Notes: generated by a model from the sequence alone, not told the origin. A stretch of 23,869 bases of DNA from an uncultured Collinsella sp. (GCA_934643145.1 CAKUBM010000031.1:1-23869); one strand, 5' to 3'. Positions 1-7,656 are shown, counted from the first letter of the stretch. Program-made: numbers and translations.

Positions 1-93
1 ACTGAGTTTTCGGATTTGAATCTATGCCCAATTAACAACCGTCAGGGAATTGTAATTGATGGTGAAGGTTCAAAGGTAATTTGCAAAGACTAA
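1..93 (+). CDS. C-terminal tail of an unidentified protein (cut by window edge)
   Basis: Frame 1 is open from the first base to a TAA at 91-93, giving 30 residues that end in GSKVICKD. The composition looks like a real, moderately low-GC protein: balanced hydrophobic and polar residues, no Arg/Pro run of the kind seen in shadow frames here. I do not recognise the family. The AT-rich base use differs from the GC-rich core genes to the right, which fits membership of the mobile or horizontally acquired segment at this edge. The start lies outside the window, and 30 codons is short enough that chance cannot be excluded. Confidence 0.4.
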   Translation, partial: TEFSDLNLCPINNRQGIVIDGEGSKVICKD

Positions 94-133
94 TTTGAAT
101 ATTTCAGTTTGCTGTACTCGTTCCTAGCAGGGT

Positions 134-153
134 TTGGGGCAGGCACGCCCCAA
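134..153. other. GC-rich hairpin at the edge of the IS remnant
   Basis: Arms TTGGGGC (134-140) and GCCCCAA (147-153) are perfectly complementary around a 6-base loop. There is no T-run on either side, so it is a poor Rho-independent terminator. It lies between the truncated plus-strand gene and the transposase remnant and could be part of the insertion sequence's end or a weak bidirectional terminator. Confidence 0.4.
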
Positions 154-208
154 CAAGAAGCTGTCCCAAAGGGGCAAGAATGGGGACTGCGGACGATTTC
201 TTGGACCG

Positions 209-421
209 TTACGCGGCCCTTCCCAGCGCGGAGCGGAACTCGGCCGGCGTGCGGCCACCGAGCGCATCGCTGCGCCTCTCCGTATTGTATCGACCGATCC
301 AGCCCCCGAGCTCCTCGATGAAGCTGGCGGGGGTCCAGTCCGACCAGTCCCTGCCGTACCAGAACTCCTTCTTGAGCAGGCCGAAGAAGCCCTCCATCGC
401 CGCGTTGTCCGGGCTGCAGCC
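209..421 (-). pseudogene. IS3-family transposase (OrfB) C-terminal remnant
   Basis: The minus-strand frame reads GCSPDNAAMEGFFGLLKKEF and continues through RYNTERRSDALGGRTPAEFR to a stop at 209. This is the end of the DDE integrase core of IS3-type OrfB: the SPDNA..E segment carries the last catalytic Glu, and the YN..R...L...TP motif is typical of the C-terminus. About 70 of an expected 270-300 residues remain. An in-frame TAG (about 422-424) sits directly before the first conserved Gly, so the 5' part is missing rather than out of view. It cannot make an active transposase. Confidence 0.85.
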
Positions 422-424
422 CTA

Positions 425-540
425 GGCGGAGTGGATTGGCTACACTGATGTGGACAGTTCCGGGAGGGGCGCAAGAGACGGGAAGGCCGCGTGCGCGTTC
501 CTGCGCGAGGGCCGCGGGGAGGGGCTGCCTGGGTACGGCA
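425..540. other. GC-rich spacer without a supported gene
   Basis: Between the transposase remnant and the recombinase tail I find no reading frame with recognisable protein character on either strand; all frames are Arg/Pro/Ala-rich shadows. CTGTCC occurs here on the minus strand (about 452-457) and again on the plus strand at 161-166, in inverted orientation around the transposase remnant. That is the arrangement expected of insertion-sequence ends, but the match is short. Confidence 0.4.
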
Positions 541-684
541 CCTGTCAACTCGGTCTACGTCTTTGATGACCGGGTCGTACTCAATATCAACTTCACGGAT
601 GATGCCAAAACGGTCACCCGTGTGGAAGTGTTGGGTTCGAGTGCTATGGACAATGTTCCAGCATGCTGGGATCGAACTCGCTAG
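541..684 (+). pseudogene. Orphan C-terminus of a large serine recombinase
   Basis: The frame reads PVNSVYVFDDRVVLNINFTD, followed by DAKTVTRVEVLGSSAMDNV, and stops at 684. The pattern FVNSVYVYDD+.V...N.. followed by a polar stretch and a GSS tail resembles the extreme C-terminus of large serine recombinases of transposons and conjugative elements (TnpX-like). About 40 residues remain of a protein normally above 500; the resolvase and recombinase domains are absent. Upstream in this frame the sequence is not protein-like, so the break is near 541. The last codons overlap the DUF523 gene on the other strand. The family call comes from pattern recognition of a short segment. Confidence 0.55.
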
Positions 685-1105
685 CCGGAATAACGCGGTA
701 GCCGTGACGCAGTAACAGATCGACAAAAACACCGTTGCCCGCGGTGAGCGTACCGCTAAAGTTACCGTCGTAGATGCGACCCGCACCGCATGAGGGACTG
801 CGGTCCTGCAAGACGCACGCAGCAATCTCGGACGGGCCGCCCGCCTGCTCGCACATATCGAGCGCACGTTGAGCGCCCAGGCGAAACTCGCGATCGACCG
901 ACACGCCCTCGCAGGTGCGAACCTCACCGCCCACGATCTCGGACGGGTCGCGCGGCGTTGGTAGACCGCCAAAAACCTCGGGGCACACCAGCAGGACCTC
1001 GGTCCCCGTGCGCTCGCAGGCCTCGACCAACTCGCGATGGTAGTTGTCGAGCCCGTTATACTTGCAGCTCTCGCCCATCAAGCAGGCACTTACCACGATC
1101 TTCAT
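644..1105 (-). CDS. DUF523 family protein (YbbK-like)
   Basis: A 153-residue protein starting MKIVVSACLMGESCKYNG. It has the conserved DUF523 blocks: SACL and CKYNG near the N-terminus, VCPEVFGGLPTPR around 40-52, and the DRSPSCG box around 103-109. The conserved cysteines suggest a metal or thiol role, but no function is established that I can name. I chose the ATG at 1105 because GGGGAGAG lies 5-10 bases upstream and the family starts here; an upstream in-frame start at 1168 would run through the ftsH terminator. It follows ftsH on the same strand but is separated by that terminator, so it probably has its own promoter. Its last codons are overlapped from the other strand by the recombinase remnant. 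Confidence 0.9.
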   Translation of the reverse strand: MKIVVSACLMGESCKYNGLDNYHRELVEACERTGTEVLLVCPEVFGGLPTPRDPSEIVGGEVRTCEGVSVDREFRLGAQRALDMCEQAGGPSEIAACVLQDRSPSCGAGRIYDGNFSGTLTAGNGVFVDLLLRHGYRVIPASEFDPSMLEHCP

Positions 1106-1123
1106 ATACAACTCTCCCCACAC

Positions 1124-1160
1124 AAAACGCCCCATTTGAGATGGACACTCAAATGGGGCG
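1124..1160 (-). terminator. Rho-independent terminator of ftsH
   Basis: A perfect 13-bp inverted repeat (CGCCCCATTTGAG at 1128-1140 and its complement at 1148-1160) with a 7-base loop. On the minus strand it is followed by TTTTGTG. It lies 22 bases past the ftsH stop and just upstream of the DUF523 SD, so it separates the two genes. Confidence 0.9.
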
Positions 1161-1181
1161 ATTGACACGGCGCAACTAGTA

Positions 1182-3089
1182 TTACTGCTGCTTTGGCATC
1201 AGCGGATTCTCGCGCGTAAGGAGATTCATGAATTCCTCGCCCGTGATGGTCTCCTTCTTGTACAGATAACGAGCCAGTTCGTGGAGCTTGAACTTGTTCT
1301 CCTTCAGGATCTGCAGGGCGCGGTCGTGCGCATCCTCGATCAGCTTAGCGACAATCGCGTCCACGCGCTCGGCCGTACCGGGGGCGCAGGTGAGCGACGT
1401 GTCCTGGTTAAGGTACGCATTCTGAACGGTACCGAGCGCCATCATGCCAAACTCATCGGACATACCAAAGCGCGTCACCATGTTGCGAGCGAGCTTGGTG
1501 GCCTGCTCGATATCGTTGGCGGCACCGGTCGTCATCTCACCAAAGATGAGCTCCTCGGCCGCGCGACCACCGCAGTAGACGGCGAGCTTGTCCAGGACCT
1601 CCTGGCGCGTAGTCAGGAAGCGCTCGTCTTCCTCGACCTGCATGGTATAGCCCAGAGCGCCGCTCGTGCGCGGCACGATGGTGATCTTCGTGACCGGCGC
1701 AGAGCCCTTCTGGCGAGCGGCAACAATAGCATGGCCGATCTCGTGGTAGGACACAACCTGCTTCTCATGGTCGGACAGTACCGTGGACTTACGCTGCTGG
1801 CCGGCGATGACGACCTCCACCGACTCCTCAAAGTCGTCCTGTGTGGCGCGCTTGCGACCCTCGCGGACGGCACGCAGGGCACCCTCGTTGATGATGTTGG
1901 CCAGGTCGGCGCCCGAGGCACCGGGCGTGGCGCGGGCAATCGCGGTCAGATCGATCGGCGGCTGCGTCTTCACGCTCTTGGCATGCAGCTCAAGAATGTT
2001 CTTGCGGCCGGTCAGATCGGGCAGCTCAACGGGGATGCGGCGGTCAAAACGACCGGGGCGCAGCAGTGCGGGATCGAGACTGTCGGGACGGTTGGTGGCA
2101 GCGAGGACGACGATACCCTTGTGGTTATCGAAGCCATCCATCTCGGTCAGCAGCTGGTTGAGCGTCTGCTCGCGCTCGTCGTTGCCGCTAAAGCCGCCGC
2201 CGTCGCGCTTTTTGCCGATGGTATCGATCTCATCGATAAAGACGATGCAGGGGGCCTTTTCCTTGGCCTGCTTAAACAGGTCGCGGACCTTGGCGGCGCC
2301 GCGGCCGACGAACATCTCGACGAACTCAGAACCCGAAATGCTAAAGAACGGAACGCCCGCCTCGCCGGCAACGGCCTTGGCGAGCAGAGTCTTACCGGTA
2401 CCCGGAGGACCAACAAGGAGGGCACCGCGCGGCAGCTTGGCGCCGATCTCCTCGTAGCGCTGCGGCTTCTCCAGAAAGTCGACGACCTCCTTGAGAGACT
2501 CCTTAGCCTCTTCCTGGCCGGCGACGTCCTTAAAGGTCACGCCCACATCCTTGGAGGCGATAACGCGAGCGCCAGACTTACCCAGTCCGCCGCCGCCAAA
2601 GCCACCGCCGCCAAAGTTCATCGACGGGCCGTCATCACCCATAGCCTTCTTCATACGGCGGTTGAGCCACCAACCGATAAGGAAGAAGATGGCCATGGGA
2701 AGGATAAGCGTGAGCAGGTAGTAGGTCATCAGACCCGAGTTCTTATCGGGAACGACCGACTCCAGGGACGCACCGGATTCAAGCACGCGGTCGGTAAAAC
2801 CCGCATCATTCGGCACGCCGGTCGTCTTGTAGGCGATATTCTCGTCCTCGCCCTTTTTGGTGTAATAAATGGTGTAATCGTCGGTATTGTATTCGACCTT
2901 ATCGACGCTCTTCTTATCGAGCGCTTTGACAAACGTCGAGTAATCGGTCTTCGTAATCTGCTGCGTGTGACCGATGTTGGGGAACAGAACGGTCGAGAGC
3001 ACGAGGTAGACGACGAAGGCGATGAGCACGTAGAGGATCATATTCCGTCTACGTTTGTTGTCATCCATCTCCATCTGCTTGAACTCCAT
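1182..3089 (-). CDS. ftsH: ATP-dependent zinc metalloprotease FtsH
   Basis: A 635-residue membrane-anchored AAA+ protease that extracts and degrades membrane and short-lived cytosolic proteins as a hexamer. There is a short basic N-terminus, TM1 (about 17-35), an extracytoplasmic domain, TM2 (about 122-141) and a Gly-rich linker (159-170). The AAA domain shows Walker A GPPGTGKT (227-234), pore motif FVG (260-262), Walker [10 protein letters not shown] (281-289) and the second region of homology with arginines at 347 and 350. The peptidase has HEIGH (449-453) and the probable third zinc ligand Asp526. The pore-helix sequence [11 protein letters not shown] differs from the common GVGASRVRDLF, and HEIGH replaces HEAGH. 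The start is uncertain: ATG at 3089 has no good SD, while Met6 (3074) has GGAG 9 bases upstream. It is divergent from the adenosyltransferase. Confidence 0.97.
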   Translation of the reverse strand: MEFKQMEMDDNKRRRNMILYVLIAFVVYLVLSTVLFPNIGHTQQITKTDYSTFVKALDKKSVDKVEYNTDDYTIYYTKKGEDENIAYKTTGVPNDAGFTDRVLESGASLESVVPDKNSGLMTYYLLTLILPMAIFFLIGWWLNRRMKKAMGDDGPSMNFGGGGFGGGGLGKSGARVIASKDVGVTFKDVAGQEEAKESLKEVVDFLEKPQRYEEIGAKLPRGALLVGPPGTGKTLLAKAVAGEAGVPFFSISGSEFVEMFVGRGAAKVRDLFKQAKEKAPCIVFIDEIDTIGKKRDGGGFSGNDEREQTLNQLLTEMDGFDNHKGIVVLAATNRPDSLDPALLRPGRFDRRIPVELPDLTGRKNILELHAKSVKTQPPIDLTAIARATPGASGADLANIINEGALRAVREGRKRATQDDFEESVEVVIAGQQRKSTVLSDHEKQVVSYHEIGHAIVAARQKGSAPVTKITIVPRTSGALGYTMQVEEDERFLTTRQEVLDKLAVYCGGRAAEELIFGEMTTGAANDIEQATKLARNMVTRFGMSDEFGMMALGTVQNAYLNQDTSLTCAPGTAERVDAIVAKLIEDAHDRALQILKENKFKLHELARYLYKKETITGEEFMNLLTRENPLMPKQQ

Positions 3090-3166
3090 CTACTGGGGTT
3101 GATAATGCTATCTAGAATACCCAACCCAGACGGCGATAAACCGACGCCGGGCACGAAAGGACAGAG
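3090..3166. promoter_or_regulatory. Divergent promoter region between ftsH and the adenosyltransferase
   Basis: This 77-base gap must hold start signals for both genes. An AT-rich core at 3101-3118 contains TTGATA and TAGAAT, but they are too close together (8 bases) to form one promoter, and I cannot assign a convincing -35/-10 pair to either strand. AAGGA, 6 bases before the ATG at 3167, is the likely SD of the plus-strand gene. Confidence 0.4.
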
Positions 3167-3652
3167 ATGGCATCACTGGAAGTCGGCAAGGTTCAAATCT
3201 ATACGGGCGACGGCAAGGGCAAGACGACGGCCGCGCTGGGGCTCGCGCTGCGCGCCACGGGCTATGGACTTAACGTGCTTATGCTGCAGTTTGCCAAGAA
3301 GCTACACTGCGCCGAGCATGATGCGGCGCCCCGTTTAGGTCTGCGCATCGTACAAGCCGACCGCGACACGCCCGAAGCCTGTGCCGCACAGATCATGGAG
3401 CTCGCACGCGAGCAGATTAGCCAGGTAGACGTGCTGATCTTAGATGAGCTGGGAGAGGCCATGCGACGAGGCTTTGTGACGCGCGAGGATGTGGAGGGGT
3501 TGATCGCGCTGAAGCCTGCCACCACGGAGCTCGTGCTCACCGGCCGCGGATTACTGCCCCTCGCCGACCTTGCCGACCTAGTAACCGAAATGCGCCCCGT
3601 CAAACACTATTTCGACGAAGGACTCCTAGCCCGCCAAGGCATCGAATACTAG
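3167..3652 (+). CDS. cobO: Cob(I)yrinic acid a,c-diamide adenosyltransferase (CobA/CobO/BtuR type)
   Basis: Transfers the adenosyl group of ATP to reduced corrinoid to make the coenzyme form of vitamin B12. The 161-residue protein has the P-loop GDGKGKTTAALG near residue 15, the LILDEL Walker-B-like segment near 90, TGRG near 127, and the family-typical ending LVTEMRPVKHYFDEGLLARQ. It is shorter than E. coli BtuR (196): it lacks the N-terminal extension and the loop after the QF.K strand is compressed. No other B12 gene is in the window, so it may serve salvage; this is inference. It is convergent with the MATE gene, with both stops inside one palindrome. Confidence 0.93.
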   Translation: MASLEVGKVQIYTGDGKGKTTAALGLALRATGYGLNVLMLQFAKKLHCAEHDAAPRLGLRIVQADRDTPEACAAQIMELAREQISQVDVLILDELGEAMRRGFVTREDVEGLIALKPATTELVLTGRGLLPLADLADLVTEMRPVKHYFDEGLLARQGIEY

Positions 3653-3678
3653 CCATTGCGGACGTCCCCAATGGCTAG
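3649..3678. terminator. Shared hairpin between convergent genes
   Basis: Perfect 10-bp inverted repeat CTAGCCATTG (3649-3658) and CAATGGCTAG (3669-3678), with an inner GGACGTCC palindrome in the loop. The TAG stop of the adenosyltransferase lies in the left arm and that of the MATE gene in the right arm. There is no T-run on either side, so it is a bidirectional hairpin rather than a textbook terminator. Confidence 0.6.
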
Positions 3679-5024
3679 GCGGTGGCGCGGCCTAGCCAGT
3701 TGCCGCTGTGGTGGTAGATGGTGAACATTGTGGCCGTGATGAGCCAGGTTACGGGGTAAACAAGCAGCAGGTGCTCAAGCGACGGATCGAACGGCATGAT
3801 CGCAAACACCCAGATCACCCTGAGCACGACGGTGCCAAAAATCGTGAGCAGCATGGGCTGCAAGCTCACGCCGGCACCGCGAATGGAGCCCGACGCGTTT
3901 TCGATAATCGAGAAGATCGCGTAGAACGGCGCGATAAAATGAAGAATCGTCGTGGTGTACGCCGAAATCGAAGCATCGTCGACAAACAGACGCGACAACG
4001 GACCCGAGAACACCAGCAGCACGGCAGACAGGCCACCAATGAGCATAAACGACAGAACGAGCGACGTATGGTAGCCCTTGCGCATACGCTCGTAGTTGCG
4101 TGCGCCAAAGTTCTGTGCCGAGAACGTGGTGATCGAAACGCCAAGCGCCTCGGTAACCATCCAGACAATGCCATCCAAACGGCCCGAAAGACCCCACGCC
4201 GTGGTGACATCGGCACCAAACGAATTGACCGACACCTGAATCAAAACGTTGGAAATCGAATACGCAGCAGACTGGAAGCCAAGCGGCAGACCACACGAGA
4301 TCATGCTCTTACAAATAGCAGGATCAATGCCGAGTTTGGACAGTGAAAGCCGCCACGCACCCGGTGCGTGCATCATACGAATCACGATCATCGTGGCGTT
4401 GGAGCAAATAGTCAGCGCCACCGCGATGCCGCAGCCCAGAGCCTCCATATGAAGCACGGCAACGAAGATGACATCCAGCACCGCATTAACAAGGCAGCCG
4501 GAAGCGATGATCACAGCGGGCCCGCGCGTGTCGCCCACGGCGCGCAGCAATGCCGTTCCCATATTGAGCAGCAGCGCCGCAACCATGGCGGCAAAATAAC
4601 AACGAGCATAGGCCACGCCCTCGGCCAATAGTTCATGCGGCGTGTTCATAAGCACCAGCATGGGCTCAACGAACACTATGCCAAGAATCGAGAAAACAAT
4701 ACCGCCCACCAGCGCGAGCGTCATGGCCGTATGGACCGAACGACTCAGTCGCTCATCATCGTGCTGGCCAAAATACTGACCGGTAATGACCGCGCAGCCG
4801 GCACCGACGCCAACGCAAAAGCCAATGCAGAGCTCGGTGAGCACCATCGTGGCTTGAATGCCACCCAGCGCGAGCTTGCCGCCAAACTGACCGACGATAT
4901 AGGTGCCGATTAGCGTGTAAGCCTGCTGAAAAAACGAACTAAAAAAGATGGGAACGCACAGCAAAAGCAATTGCTGCCAAATAACACCTTGCGTTACATC
5001 GATAGCCGTAGATTTCTTAGCCAC
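3675..5024 (-). CDS. MATE family multidrug/cation efflux transporter
   Basis: A 449-residue integral membrane protein with about 12 hydrophobic segments, in the two-halves arrangement of MATE exporters, which use a Na+ or H+ gradient to expel drugs or metabolites. Typical features are IFFSSFFQQAYTLIGTYIVG near the N-terminus, the GTALLRAVGDTRGP segment between TM4 and TM5, and its counterpart in the second half, IIENASGSIRGAGVSLQPML. The substrate cannot be inferred. I chose a GTG start at 5024 because GGGGAGGG lies just upstream and the hydrophobic first helix follows. A longer in-frame extension to 5390 is Arg/Pro-rich shadow across the methyltransferase gene. Confidence 0.93.
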   Translation of the reverse strand: MAKKSTAIDVTQGVIWQQLLLLCVPIFFSSFFQQAYTLIGTYIVGQFGGKLALGGIQATMVLTELCIGFCVGVGAGCAVITGQYFGQHDDERLSRSVHTAMTLALVGGIVFSILGIVFVEPMLVLMNTPHELLAEGVAYARCYFAAMVAALLLNMGTALLRAVGDTRGPAVIIASGCLVNAVLDVIFVAVLHMEALGCGIAVALTICSNATMIVIRMMHAPGAWRLSLSKLGIDPAICKSMISCGLPLGFQSAAYSISNVLIQVSVNSFGADVTTAWGLSGRLDGIVWMVTEALGVSITTFSAQNFGARNYERMRKGYHTSLVLSFMLIGGLSAVLLVFSGPLSRLFVDDASISAYTTTILHFIAPFYAIFSIIENASGSIRGAGVSLQPMLLTIFGTVVLRVIWVFAIMPFDPSLEHLLLVYPVTWLITATMFTIYHHSGNWLGRATA

Positions 5025-5148
5025 ACGCCCTCCCCACAAGCGTACGTCAAACAACAAAACAGCGATTTGAAACCAAAGCCAAAACCAGCTTAGCACCGGC
5101 CGGCGGCGACCAAACACCCCGAATAAGAGCGCGGTGCGAAATATTTGC

Positions 5149-6063
5149 CTAGTGATACAAACCCGGCTGGTAGTGATACTCGTTGCTAACGTGCGGGCAC
5201 AGCTGCCAAAAGGCGACGGCACTCGCCGCGGCCACGTTGAGCGAATCAACCCCGTGGGCCATCGGAATGCGCACGGCCTGGTCGCAGCCCGCAATGGTCT
5301 TGGCGCCCAGACCGGCACCCTCGGTTCCCATAAAGATTGCCAGGCGGTCAATCTCCTGCAGCACGGGATCGTCCAGCGACACCGAATCATCCGTCAGCGC
5401 CATCGCGGCACACGAAAAACCAGCATGATGCAACGACGCCAACCCGTCATGCGGCCACACGCGCGCCTCACTGCCGATACGCGTCCACGGCACCTGAAAC
5501 ACCGTGCCCATGCTCACGCGGGCAGAGCGACGATACAGCGGATCGCAGCACGTAGGGCTCACCAGAATGCCGTCGACATTGAGAGCGGCAGCCGAGCGGA
5601 AAATCGCGCCCACATTTGTGTGGTCGACAATACCCTCAAGCACGCATACGCGCACCGGGCGCTCCCCCGCCGCCTCGACGACGCCGCCCAAGAACTCATC
5701 AACCGGAATCTGACGCGGGCGACGGAACGCCGCGAGCGCACCGCGCGTCACGTTAAAGCCCGTCAACTGCTCCATGAGCTCCATCGAGGCCACGAACACC
5801 GGGACCGGACCCGCTCCCTCGCGCACAACCAGGCGCTCAAACAGCGGCATCATCTGGTCGAGCCAGCGCTCACCCAACAGAAAGCTCACCGGCTCGTATC
5901 CGGCGCGCACCGCACGCTCTATGACCTTGGCACTCTCGGCGATAAAGATGCCCTTTTGCGGCTCCAGCACGCAGCGCAGCTCGCGCTCGGTCAGTCGCAC
6001 GTAGGCATCGAGCCGCTCGTCCTCGAGCGAATCAATTCGCAGAACCTCAACGGCATCAGTCAT
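5149..6063 (-). CDS. SpoU/TrmH-type RNA 2'-O-methyltransferase
   Basis: A 304-residue SPOUT enzyme that methylates ribose 2'-OH in rRNA or tRNA using S-adenosylmethionine. The three SpoU motifs are in order: motif 1 NVGAIFRSAAALNVDG (150-165), motif 2 GTEGAGL (246-252), motif 3 IPMAHGVDSLNVAAASA (267-283), which forms the knotted cofactor site. Residues 1-110 look like the N-terminal substrate-binding domain of RlmB-like enzymes (GIFIAESAKVIERAV). Position specificity cannot be told. I use ATG at 6063, where family similarity begins; an upstream in-frame ATG at 6096 would add 11 residues and has no SD. A 124-base gap separates it from the MATE gene. Confidence 0.92.
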   Translation of the reverse strand: MTDAVEVLRIDSLEDERLDAYVRLTERELRCVLEPQKGIFIAESAKVIERAVRAGYEPVSFLLGERWLDQMMPLFERLVVREGAGPVPVFVASMELMEQLTGFNVTRGALAAFRRPRQIPVDEFLGGVVEAAGERPVRVCVLEGIVDHTNVGAIFRSAAALNVDGILVSPTCCDPLYRRSARVSMGTVFQVPWTRIGSEARVWPHDGLASLHHAGFSCAAMALTDDSVSLDDPVLQEIDRLAIFMGTEGAGLGAKTIAGCDQAVRIPMAHGVDSLNVAAASAVAFWQLCPHVSNEYHYQPGLYH

Positions 6064-6172
6064 AGCAGCCAGCCCGCACCCTTCTTTACAGCACATCTAT
6101 ACCAAACGAGGCGACGCTAAGCGCCGCCCCATACAATCAATCAACCCGATGATACCGTTCGTGCCAGACGAT

Positions 6173-6691
6173 TTACACCTCAACGCGACGATACGTCACG
6201 AACTCATAATCGAGGCCTTCGTCACCCTCGCCCGCGGCAATCGTGGCAACCCCTTCGCGCCGCGCAACTTCCCACGCGGGATCGGCGTCCAAGTCGGGAA
6301 AGTATGTGTCCACGGGATGGACGCAGTGGTTATGCGTGACCTCGGCCTCCACGCAGTACGGCAAAAACTGCCGATAGACATCGCCGCCACCGATAACCCA
6401 GGCAACGGGCTCATCGGCAACCGCGGCGAGCGCCTCGCCGATACTATGCACCACGTCGACGTCCTCGGGGGCAAAGCTCTCGTCGCGTGTAAGCACGATA
6501 TTGCGGCGGTTCTTGAGCGGCCGTGCGCCGGGAAAACTCAGAAGTGTCTTGCGACCCATAATGACCGGACACCCCTTGGTACACGCCACAAAATGGCGCA
6601 TGTCGGCGCGATTGGACACGACCATATCGCCCTCGCAGCCAATGCCCCAGTCGTCACACACGGCGACGATGGCAGAAAGCTTACACGTCAT
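6173..6691 (-). CDS. folA: Dihydrofolate reductase
   Basis: Reduces dihydrofolate to tetrahydrofolate with NADPH, replenishing the cofactor oxidised by the thyA product next to it. The 172-residue protein begins MTCKLSAIVAVCDDWGIG. It has the catalytic acid in RADMRHF (Asp30), the NADPH-binding MGRKTLLSFPG segment (45-55), and VIGGGDVYRQFLP (100-112). The usual Pro-Trp before the catalytic helix is replaced by Val-Val. ATG at 6691 is preferred: the SD AGGTGG lies 5 bases upstream and overlaps the thyA stop codon. An in-frame GTG at 6698-6700 would overlap that SD. The 9-base gap implies translational coupling with thyA. Confidence 0.96.
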   Translation of the reverse strand: MTCKLSAIVAVCDDWGIGCEGDMVVSNRADMRHFVACTKGCPVIMGRKTLLSFPGARPLKNRRNIVLTRDESFAPEDVDVVHSIGEALAAVADEPVAWVIGGGDVYRQFLPYCVEAEVTHNHCVHPVDTYFPDLDADPAWEVARREGVATIAAGEGDEGLDYEFVTYRRVEV

Positions 6692-6700
6692 ACCTGCCAC

Positions 6701-7549
6701 CTATACCGCAATGGGGATGTTCTTGACCTGCGGGCCGTGCTCGTAGCCCTCGACGATGAGGTCATCGGTCGTAAACGTGTAGAAATCGTGCACGTCGGGG
6801 TAAAGCGTTACTTTGGGCGCCGCAAACTGCGGACGCTCGATAAGTTCGCGGACGATATCGACATGACGGTCGTAAATGTGGGCATCGGCAATCACATGCA
6901 GCAGCTCGCCGGGAATCATATCGACGGACTGCGCAACCATCATCAGCAAAATGGCGTACTGGCACACGTTCCAGTTGTTCGCGGCCAAAATGTCCTGGCT
7001 GCGCTGGTTGAGAATCATGTTGAGCGTCGGTTTGTCATCCTGCGGACGCTGTGTCACGTTATACGTCACGCTGTAGGCGCACGGATACAGGTGCATCTCG
7101 GACAGGTCGCTGAACACATAGGTGTTCGTCATAATGCGGCGGCTGTACGGCGTGTTCTTAAGGTCGTACAGCACGCGATCCATCTGGTCAAAGTCGCCCT
7201 CGGCATAATGGCTCTTCTGGCCAATCTGATACCCGTAGGCCTTGCCGATGGAGCCGGTCTCGTCGGCCCACTCATCCCAAATATGGCTGTTGAGGTCATG
7301 GACGTTATTGGACTTCTTTTGATAGATCCACAAGATCTCGTCCATCGCAGACTTAAGCGCCGTGCGGCGCAGGGTAAGCGCGGGAAACTCCTCGCGCAGG
7401 TCGTAGCGTGCCGTAACGCCAAAGTTTTTAATGGTATAGGCAGGGGTGCCATCCTCCCACACCGGACGGACCTTTTGGCCCTCGGTGGTGGTGCCATGGT
7501 CCAGAATATCGCGGCACATGGATACAAACTGTTGATCAGCCTTGCTCAT
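6701..7549 (-). CDS. thyA: Thymidylate synthase (ThyA type)
   Basis: Converts dUMP to dTMP using methylene-tetrahydrofolate. The 282-residue protein starts at ATG 7549 with AGGAGGG just upstream. Landmarks: the nucleophile Cys157 in MHLYPCAYSVTYNV, the dUMP-phosphate arginine in QRSQD (Arg183), DAHIYDRH (222-229) and the C-terminal GYEHGPQVKNIPIAV, which closes the active site. The sequence after the nucleophile departs from the classic PPCH...Q pattern, with Ala where His usually follows Cys, as in some divergent ThyA proteins. It forms a two-gene unit with folA downstream. The 166-base gap upstream is shared with the divergent DUF134 fusion gene, so the operator there could also affect thyA. 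Confidence 0.95.
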   Translation of the reverse strand: MSKADQQFVSMCRDILDHGTTTEGQKVRPVWEDGTPAYTIKNFGVTARYDLREEFPALTLRRTALKSAMDEILWIYQKKSNNVHDLNSHIWDEWADETGSIGKAYGYQIGQKSHYAEGDFDQMDRVLYDLKNTPYSRRIMTNTYVFSDLSEMHLYPCAYSVTYNVTQRPQDDKPTLNMILNQRSQDILAANNWNVCQYAILLMMVAQSVDMIPGELLHVIADAHIYDRHVDIVRELIERPQFAAPKVTLYPDVHDFYTFTTDDLIVEGYEHGPQVKNIPIAV

Positions 7550-7631
7550 TGACCCTCCTGTCAGTCGCCTATAAGCAATTTTTATTGTAGCCCAGGCGCA
7601 CGCGGCCCCACAGCCCAAACATAAGCCCTCA

Positions 7632-7653
7632 TTTTCTGACATATGCCAGAAAA
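7632..7653. promoter_or_regulatory. Upstream operator half of an inverted pair
   Basis: An almost perfect palindrome with TTTTCTG and CAGAAAA arms around ACATATGC. Its core TGACATATGCCA (7637-7648) is the exact reverse complement of the core at 7690-7701. It lies immediately upstream of the proposed -35 box. The likely binder is the DUF134 protein encoded downstream, acting on its own promoter, by analogy with autoregulated one-component regulators. Confidence 0.6.
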
Positions 7654-7656
7654 TCC

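Noticed and set aside
625..690. Possible tRNA fragment (TTCGA-containing segments on both strands)
   Set aside because: The flanking bases do not pair as a T stem or acceptor stem, and the minus-strand copy is the coding end of DUF523.
3101..3117. TTGATA/TAGAAT as a single promoter in the ftsH-cobO gap
   Set aside because: The boxes are 8 bases apart, too close for a sigma-70-type promoter.
1281..3338. 685-codon plus-strand open frame opposite ftsH
   Set aside because: It is antisense to a clear ftsH and runs on into the adenosyltransferase in another frame. Its composition is shadow-like and no family is recognisable; long antisense frames are expected at this GC content.
5025..5390. N-terminal extension of the MATE gene to 5390
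   Set aside because: The extra 122 residues are Arg/Pro/Trp-rich, overlap the methyltransferase gene, and the GTG at 5024 has a strong SD.
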